This document shows positions 58,210 through 64,000 of a stretch of 64,000 nt of DNA, in pieces. Position 1 is the first letter of the stretch. Each line of letters starts with the position of its first letter. This stretch comes from Chloroflexota bacterium (GTDB lineage: Bacteria; Chloroflexota; Anaerolineae; Aggregatilineales; Ch27), in NCBI GenBank assembly GCA_019873685.1, contig JAIOAT010000016.1, positions 1 through 64,000 of the forward strand, in the 5' to 3' direction. The notes beneath the pieces were generated by a model. That model ran no database searches. It was not told where the DNA came from and was given only the letters and a program-made list of their open reading frames with translations. The translations under genes and the position numbers were made by a program.

Positions 58210-58358
58210 GTGTTGCGGCCTGCTGGCGGCGGGCCGCTTTGCCCTGCAATCCGCCCTTGTACGGCGCCTCCCCCGGCGCACCGGCATCGGGACAGGCAGC
58301 AGCGCCGGGCTGCTTCCCGTATAATGGGTTGGAGCATTTGCATGCAGGGGGAGATGAC

Positions 58359-59015
58359 ATGACCGATGGTTGGGTGATGCTGGCGCTGTTCCTGGCCGGG
58401 GCGCTTACGACGCTGGCCCTGATGGCGCTCATCAGCCGCTGGCAGGCTGGAAAGCGCCCCGCTACGCTACAGGTTGGCGCTGAGCCGCCTGTTGCGGGAG
58501 CCGATATTGCCGCCCTGCGCCAATCCCTGCAGGCCCTCCACGACGCCCTGATCCGGCACAGCGCCCTGGTGGCCCAGCTGCCTACCAGCTTCACGGTGCG
58601 CGCCGGGGATAGCAATACCGCCCTGCTCAACGACATCCGCCGCGAGCAGGATACGCACGCCGCCGCCCTGCAGGCGCTGGGCGCTTCCCTGGCGGCGCTG
58701 GAAAGCCGGTTGGACGAGACCATTGCCCGGCTGGAAGCAGCGCGGGCGATGCCCGGCCCGGCCACCCGGCCCGGCGAGGGCAGCCCGGCCATCACCCGCC
58801 TGCGCGACGTGCGCGGCATCGGCCCGGTCTACGAGCGGCGGCTGTGGCAGGCCGGGATCACCACCCTGGCCCAGCTTGCCGCCCTGACGCCGGAAGAAGT
58901 GCGGGCGATTGTGCAGCCGCCGGGCGGCTTCCGCACCGACGTCGAAAGCTGGATCGAACAGGCCCGCCAGCAAACAGGCGTAGCGCGTCCCCCCGCGCCG
59001 GATAGCCAGGGATGA
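58359..59015 (+). CDS. Single-TM protein with coiled coil and C-terminal helix-hairpin-helix
   Basis: TM near N-terminus; ITRLRDVRGIGPVYERRLWQAGITTLAQLAALTPEEVRAIV. Confidence 0.7.
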   Translation: MTDGWVMLALFLAGALTTLALMALISRWQAGKRPATLQVGAEPPVAGADIAALRQSLQALHDALIRHSALVAQLPTSFTVRAGDSNTALLNDIRREQDTHAAALQALGASLAALESRLDETIARLEAARAMPGPATRPGEGSPAITRLRDVRGIGPVYERRLWQAGITTLAQLAALTPEEVRAIVQPPGGFRTDVESWIEQARQQTGVARPPAPDSQG

Positions 59016-59042
59016 CGACGCTGTAGATCGTGGCGGAAATCG

Positions 59043-59732
59043 CTACAGAAGTTGCTTCCAGGACATCACGGGGCGGAAACTGTGGCGGTGAGCCACGCAG
59101 GGGCCGTGAGCGGTCAGTTCCTCGCGGTGCTGGCGGGTGCCGTAGCCCTTATGCCAGGCGAAGCCATATTCCGGATACTGCTCATCCAGCGCCAGCATGA
59201 AGCGGTCGCGGTAGACCTTGGCCAGGATGCTGGCAGCGGCGATGCTCAGCGAACGCTGGTCGCCCTTGATGATCCGCCGCTGCCGGTCTGCGGGGATCAC
59301 CGTTTCCGCCAGGCTCATGGCGTCGATGAGGACGTAATCGGGGGCGATCTCCAGCTTGCGCAGGGCGCGTTCCATGGCCAGTTGCGTCGCGACGATGATC
59401 CCCTTCTCGTCAATCTCGACATTGGTGGCGCGGCCTACCGCCCAGGACAGGGCGATCTCCTCAATGCGGGCGGCCAGTTCGTCGCGCCGCTCTGCGCTGA
59501 GGGCTTTGGAGTCCGTGACGCCGGCCAGCACCGTCGAAAGGTCTTCGCGTTCCACGGGCAGGATGACCGCAGCGGCGGCCACCGGCCCGGCCCACGCTCC
59601 GCGCCCGGCTTCGTCCACGCCGGCGATCAGCCGCCACCCCTGGGCATAGGCTTCGCGCTCAAATTCCAGCCCCGCCGTGGTGATCACGCCCCTGGCCATA
59701 CCTGCCTGCTCCCTGCTTCGCAGCCGTTTCAT
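59043..59732 (-). CDS. rnhB: Ribonuclease HII
   Basis: LIAGVDEAGRGAWAGPVAAAAVIL, DYVLIDAM, KGDQRSLSIAAASILAKVYRD. Confidence 0.97.
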   Translation of the reverse strand: MKRLRSREQAGMARGVITTAGLEFEREAYAQGWRLIAGVDEAGRGAWAGPVAAAAVILPVEREDLSTVLAGVTDSKALSAERRDELAARIEEIALSWAVGRATNVEIDEKGIIVATQLAMERALRKLEIAPDYVLIDAMSLAETVIPADRQRRIIKGDQRSLSIAAASILAKVYRDRFMLALDEQYPEYGFAWHKGYGTRQHREELTAHGPCVAHRHSFRPVMSWKQLL

Positions 59733-59761
59733 CCGCTATCACTATAGCACCGAACAGGGGC

Positions 59762-59950
59762 GGCGAACAGCGGGAGGCAGGGAAAGAAGAGGCAGGAGAC
59801 AAGAGCCAGGAGACAAGAGCCAGGAGGCAAGAGTCCGGAGGCCGGGAGATCGGGGAGCCAGGAGGCCGGGAAGCCGGGAGGCAGGGGACAAGAGCCAGGA
59901 GGCTGGAGGCCAGAGGCTGGGAGATCGGAGGGCCAGGAGGCCGGGAGGTC
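59762..59950 (-). repeat. Longest member of intergenic array family (about 190 bp), C-rich strand is minus (sense to rnhB)
   Basis: aggagacaagagccaggagacaagagccaggaggcaagagtccggaggccggg..., 7/14-nt periodicity at left end. Confidence 0.85.
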
Positions 59951-59974
59951 TGCCTACTGCCCATTCCCTGTATT

Positions 59975-60535
59975 TCATTGGCTGGCAGGGGAGTCTGGCG
60001 GCGAGGGCAGCGGCTCAGGCTGCAGCCGGACCGTGTAGCCTTCCGGCGGGCGGGGGATGCTCACCCAGAAGGGCCGCGCCAGCCGGTACGGGCAATCCCC
60101 GGCCACGGCCCATCCCACCCGCAGCGTGATCGTCCGCGCGGTATCATCTCTGAGCAGCGCGATTGGATCGGTGTAGGCGCGGCAGCCGGTGCCGACATTG
60201 ACCGCGCCAACCAGGATGCGCCCCTGCGTGAAGTCAAAGGGCAGACGTTTGACCGGGAAGCGACAGCGGCCTGATTCGTCCACTTCGTTATAGAACGTGA
60301 TGTGGGCCAGGGCGCTGTCGATCACGTACAGCCGGTTGACCTGCTCCACCCAGTAATTGAAGCATACGCTGGCGAAGAGGTCGCGGGCATCCGCGAAGGG
60401 CGGCGCGTAAGCGTCGGAGGCAACGGGGGCCGCCGCGCTCTCCGGCTGCAGTCGGGTGGGCAGCGGCAGGGTGCAGCCCGCCAGCAGCACCATGCCAGCC
60501 ATCAACAGACCCTCGACCCAGCGTTGTGCCTTCAT
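59975..60535 (-). CDS. Putative lipoprotein, hypothetical
   Basis: MKAQRWVEGLLMAGMVLLAGCTLPLP lipobox LAGC. Confidence 0.6.
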   Translation of the reverse strand: MKAQRWVEGLLMAGMVLLAGCTLPLPTRLQPESAAAPVASDAYAPPFADARDLFASVCFNYWVEQVNRLYVIDSALAHITFYNEVDESGRCRFPVKRLPFDFTQGRILVGAVNVGTGCRAYTDPIALLRDDTARTITLRVGWAVAGDCPYRLARPFWVSIPRPPEGYTVRLQPEPLPSPPDSPASQ

Positions 60536-60763
60536 TGGCAGCCTTTCAGCAGCCCGAACCTGCCCGCCGCCGGGGATTGTAGCACAGCCGCTCTCCCCGG
60601 CGAACGCCAGCCGGGTATCTTCAGTCCGCCCTCAAAAGCATGTGCAGCATAAAAAAGTCATGAATTTGCCCGAATCGCTGGTCTGCTAATAGTGTATCTT
60701 ATATACTCAATAACAGAGGAATTGTTTCCTACGGGTTCCAGCGGGTGCGGGAACGGCATCATC

Positions 60764-62902
60764 ATGGTTGACAAGCTGGAAGGCTCACTCATCGGCCGCT
60801 ACAAACTGATCAGGGAAATCGGCCGGGGTGGGACATCTGTCGTTTACCTGGCCGAGCAGCAGGACGATATCCGCCGCACGGTGGCCGTCAAGGTCATGCG
60901 TGTCGATCCGGTCGAAAGCCCGGAGTACGTCCAGCGCTTCAAGCGCGAGGCACGCACGATTGCCCGCCTGGAGCACCTGCACATCCTGAAGCTGTACGAC
61001 TACGGCTCCCTGGACAACGATCACCTGCTGTACCTGGTGACACCGTTGATGACCGGCAACCTCAAGGATCGCCTGCTGACGCACGGCCCGTTCTCATTGG
61101 ACGAAGTCATCACCCTGCTGGACAAGATCGGTTCCGCCCTGCACTTTGCCCACGAGAAGGGCGTCATCCACCGCGACGTCAACCCGCGCAACATCCTGCT
61201 GGACGAGAACGACGAGCCGTACCTTTCCGATTTCGGGCTGGCCCGCTCCGACGAGGGGCAGCAGATCACCAAGTACGGCACAATGGCCGGCACACGGGCC
61301 TATATGCCGCCGGAGCAGTGGGTGGGCGAGGAGCTGGATCGCCGCTGCGATATCTATTCGCTGGGCGTGACAATCTTTGAGTTGCTCAGCGGGGAGTTGC
61401 CCTTCCAGGCCGCTAATGCCCGCGACCTGGCCCTGCAGCACCTGCAACAGCCACCGCCCAGCCTTTCCACGCTGGCCCCGCATGTGCCGCGCGCGGTCGA
61501 AGCCGTGATCTTCAGGGCGCTGGAAAAGCAGCCGGTCAACCGCTACGCGACCGTTGAAGAGATGATCAACGCGTTCAAGCTGGCTGCCCGCAGCAAGCCC
61601 GAGGCGCCGCCCCCCACACCGCCGCCCCAGCCCAGGCCGAAGAAGACACCGGGCGAAGACGGGACCAAGACCTTCGTCCCGCCCGGTCCCGTTAGCGTCA
61701 CCGATCCGGAAGTGGAGCAGCGTGAAGAGATCGCTTTCACGTTTGATCTGCCCCGGTCGTCCTTCAACACAGCCCGCTTCCTGTCGGCGGTGACCGGCGC
61801 TCTGGTCGCTGACTACCCCGATCTGTCGATCGAAATCCTGTCCGTCCGCGAGAGCAGCACGATCCTGACCCTGGCCATGTCCGCCCCGGCTGCCGCCGCC
61901 CTGTTCACCAGGACACGCCAGCAGCCGGAGCTGTTCGCCGAGTTCCGGCTGGTGCAGGTGAGCTTCCGGGGTGAGATCGTCACCCGATCGGTTCCGCCGT
62001 TGCCCCGCCCGCGCATGGAAAGCCGGAAGCTGTTGCAGAGGCCGGTCGCCATCATCCTGCTTGGCGTAGCCGTGATGATCCTGCTGGGTATTCCGGTAGT
62101 GCTGGGACTGGGCGGCAATACATCAGTGACGCCTACCCCGCCGCCTACCGTGACCACGTCCGTGCTGGCCTCGGTAACCGGGACTGTGCCGCCAGCGCCC
62201 ACGGCGAGAGCCACCGCCACGGATACCGCCACACCGACGGAACGACCTACCGCGACCGACACGCTGACCGCATCTGCTACCTCCACGGCCACGCCAACCG
62301 ACCTGCCGACGGCCACAGTGACGCCGACAGCCAGCGCCACGCCTGAACCATCGGCCACGGCTACCCCGGCGCCGGTGTTGATCCCGACCCTGCGGGCTGG
62401 CCTGGCCACGTTGATGGCACAAAGCCAGGCGCTGATCGGTCGTCTGCTGACCCTGATTCCCACGCCGTTGCTTCCGCCCACCTATGAGCCGACCCGCTTT
62501 CTGAACCTGCCGCCGACCAGCACACCGCACCCACGGCAAACTCTGACCAGCACACCAACACCCACCCGGACAAGCACGGCGACGCCGACTCGCGCGGGCG
62601 GCGGGCCAGTGCCGCCTTCATCGACGGCGCGTCCGACGGCAACGCTGTTGCCTACCGCCACGCGACAACCAACGGCAACGCCGCCGCCGACGGACACACC
62701 GGTACCACCACCGACGGACACGCCAGTGCCGCCGCCAACCGATACCCCTGTTCCGCCACCGACGGACACGCCAGTGCCGCCGCCAACCTCCCCGCCAGCG
62801 CCGACACTGACGCCAACAGAAGTCCCCAAGGCGGTTTGTGGCGATGGCGTCTGCGGGCCGGGCGAGAATAAGAACAAGTGCCCGGAGGACTGCCCCGGCT
62901 AG
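60764..62902 (+). CDS. Ser/Thr protein kinase with TM, Pro/Thr-rich stalk and C-terminal Cys-rich motif
   Basis: LIGRYKLIREIGRGGTSVVYLAEQ, VIHRDVNPRNILLDENDEPYLSDFGLAR, TM at VAIILLGVAVMILLGIPVVLGL, CGDGVCGPGENKNKCPEDC. Confidence 0.95.
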   Translation: MVDKLEGSLIGRYKLIREIGRGGTSVVYLAEQQDDIRRTVAVKVMRVDPVESPEYVQRFKREARTIARLEHLHILKLYDYGSLDNDHLLYLVTPLMTGNLKDRLLTHGPFSLDEVITLLDKIGSALHFAHEKGVIHRDVNPRNILLDENDEPYLSDFGLARSDEGQQITKYGTMAGTRAYMPPEQWVGEELDRRCDIYSLGVTIFELLSGELPFQAANARDLALQHLQQPPPSLSTLAPHVPRAVEAVIFRALEKQPVNRYATVEEMINAFKLAARSKPEAPPPTPPPQPRPKKTPGEDGTKTFVPPGPVSVTDPEVEQREEIAFTFDLPRSSFNTARFLSAVTGALVADYPDLSIEILSVRESSTILTLAMSAPAAAALFTRTRQQPELFAEFRLVQVSFRGEIVTRSVPPLPRPRMESRKLLQRPVAIILLGVAVMILLGIPVVLGLGGNTSVTPTPPPTVTTSVLASVTGTVPPAPTARATATDTATPTERPTATDTLTASATSTATPTDLPTATVTPTASATPEPSATATPAPVLIPTLRAGLATLMAQSQALIGRLLTLIPTPLLPPTYEPTRFLNLPPTSTPHPRQTLTSTPTPTRTSTATPTRAGGGPVPPSSTARPTATLLPTATRQPTATPPPTDTPVPPPTDTPVPPPTDTPVPPPTDTPVPPPTSPPAPTLTPTEVPKAVCGDGVCGPGENKNKCPEDCPG
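62681..62790 (+). repeat. 24-bp tandem repeat encoding PPPTDTPV
   Basis: PPPTDTPVPPPTDTPVPPPTDTPVPPPTDTPV. Confidence 0.8.
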
Positions 62903-62921
62903 AGCCTGTCATGCGCTCTTT

Positions 62922-62968
62922 AGCCCCTATCCCCCGCCCCCTTTTCCCACCAGTGGGGCAAGGGGGCC
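62922..62968 (+). repeat. Intergenic repeat, copy 2, with hairpin gcccccttttccca/tggggcaagggggc
   Basis: Related to 21222-21262. Confidence 0.5.
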
Positions 62969-63100
62969 ATCTGGCTTTCTCACCAGCTGGGGGCGTCACA
63001 GAGTGAGGAGCACGTCATTCACGGCATAGGCATATGCCTTGCGCTGGTGGATGGCGTTCATGACACGCTGTGGCTTGGCGATTTGATGGCCGGAATCGAA

Positions 63101-63132
63101 ACCCTCCGCCCCATGATCCGGGTACGGAGGGT
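63101..63132 (-). terminator. 8-bp hairpin downstream of SH3-like gene
   Basis: accctccg/cggagggt. Confidence 0.45.
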
Positions 63133-63165
63133 CTGACATGTCAGGTCAGGAAGCCAACTGCCGTC

Positions 63166-64000
63166 TCAGGGTACAACACGCAGAAATTCGGCTACTGCCC
63201 AGCCCTCTTTGGTGGGATCATCCAGACTGCGGATCTGCCACCAGGTAAAGTCGCCGCTTTCCTCCGGCCCGCCGGTGACCTCAAAGCGGCTGCCTTCCCG
63301 CGCGATCAGCAGCACCCGGAAGCCAGTGCCCGCACCTTCGCGGACATTCAGCCCGGCTGCGCCAACCTCCACGACTTCCACCTGTGCGCCCACGCGCACG
63401 GCAGGGGTCGGCGGGGGCGGCGTGATGGCGGAGGTGGCCGCCAGGGTTGTATCAGCTTCAGCTTCTCCCGTGCTGCGGGTGGCCTGGAGGGCCAGCGGTA
63501 GTGTCGCGGTCACAGGGGGACGGGTGGGCGTGGGCGGGCCGGGTGTGCGGGTAGGCGTGGCGGTTGGTGTGGGGGTGATCACGATCACGACCGGCGTCTC
63601 TCCGCCGGGCGCAAACTGCCCGCCCAGCGAGATCAGCGCCAGGATCACCAGCGTCGCCACCAGCGCTACCCCGGCCAGCAGCACCAGCAGCGACCACCAG
63701 GGCAGGTACAGACCGCTATCGCGGCGCTCGCGGGCGGTGCGGCGGCGCTTACGCGGCGGCGTGGGTTCGGCTGCCGGCGGCCGGTAGTCCAGCCCGCCAT
63801 ACAGCGGCGGGGGCGGCGGCACGGAGACAGGCGGCAATTCGTCGCCGCGTTGCACCGAGGGGTTGACCGCTGTTTCCTGCAGGTTGGCGGAATAGGGCCA
63901 GCGGGAAGGATAGGGCGGCTCCAGTCCAGAACCGGCAGCCAGGGAGGGGTTGACCTCTGTAGCCTCAGCGTCGCTGCTGCCCGGCCAGCCGGGGAAGGAC
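63166..64000 (-). CDS. Single-TM protein with C-terminal SH3-like domain (5' end beyond window)
   Basis: Frame stays open to base 64000; TM LVLLAGVALVATLVILALISLGG; VGAAGLNVREGAGTGFRVLLIAREGSRFEVTGG. Confidence 0.7.
   Translation of the reverse strand, partial: SFPGWPGSSDAEATEVNPSLAAGSGLEPPYPSRWPYSANLQETAVNPSVQRGDELPPVSVPPPPPLYGGLDYRPPAAEPTPPRKRRRTARERRDSGLYLPWWSLLVLLAGVALVATLVILALISLGGQFAPGGETPVVIVITPTPTATPTRTPGPPTPTRPPVTATLPLALQATRSTGEAEADTTLAATSAITPPPPTPAVRVGAQVEVVEVGAAGLNVREGAGTGFRVLLIAREGSRFEVTGGPEESGDFTWWQIRSLDDPTKEGWAVAEFLRVVP

Noticed and set aside
56560-58287. 575-aa minus-strand ORF
   Set aside because: Antisense to the substrate-binding protein gene with signature motifs; shadow ORF.

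Overview
High-GC bacterial chromosomal window, gene-dense, about 53 supported CDSs. Protein content and style (RadA, GatB, RsgA, Tex, RNase HII, HolB, LCP, FHA/SH3 proteins, Pro/Thr-rich secreted proteins) suggest a Chloroflexota/Anaerolineae-like genome; that taxonomic guess is inference only. Most of the window is ordinary housekeeping and accessory metabolism. No rRNA, convincing tRNA, CRISPR array, prophage or IS element was found. The most interesting signals are non-coding. (1) A dispersed family of C/T-rich 7-8 nt degenerate arrays (CCTCCTGG / CCTCCCGG / CCTCTTG) occurs at ten intergenic loci. In all ten the C-rich strand is the sense strand of the next gene, and the array ends roughly 15-47 bp upstream of a -10-like hexamer. 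(2) An ABC-F gene has a 5' leader with a 16-aa leader ORF, a possible antiterminator and a U-tract terminator. (3) An MFS gene has a leader with a promoter, an overlapping uORF and a U-tract terminator. (4) A perfect palindrome TAGCAC-N4-GTGCTA overlaps the radA promoter. (5) HxlR/YceI divergent genes have palindromes over a near-consensus promoter. Further items are a DUF4258-like/DUF2283 gene pair, a 108-bp tandem-repeat gene, a secreted ADP-ribosylglycohydrolase-like protein, an AT-rich ORFan island and a 17-aa candidate microprotein. All homology calls are from reading the translations; no database search was run.
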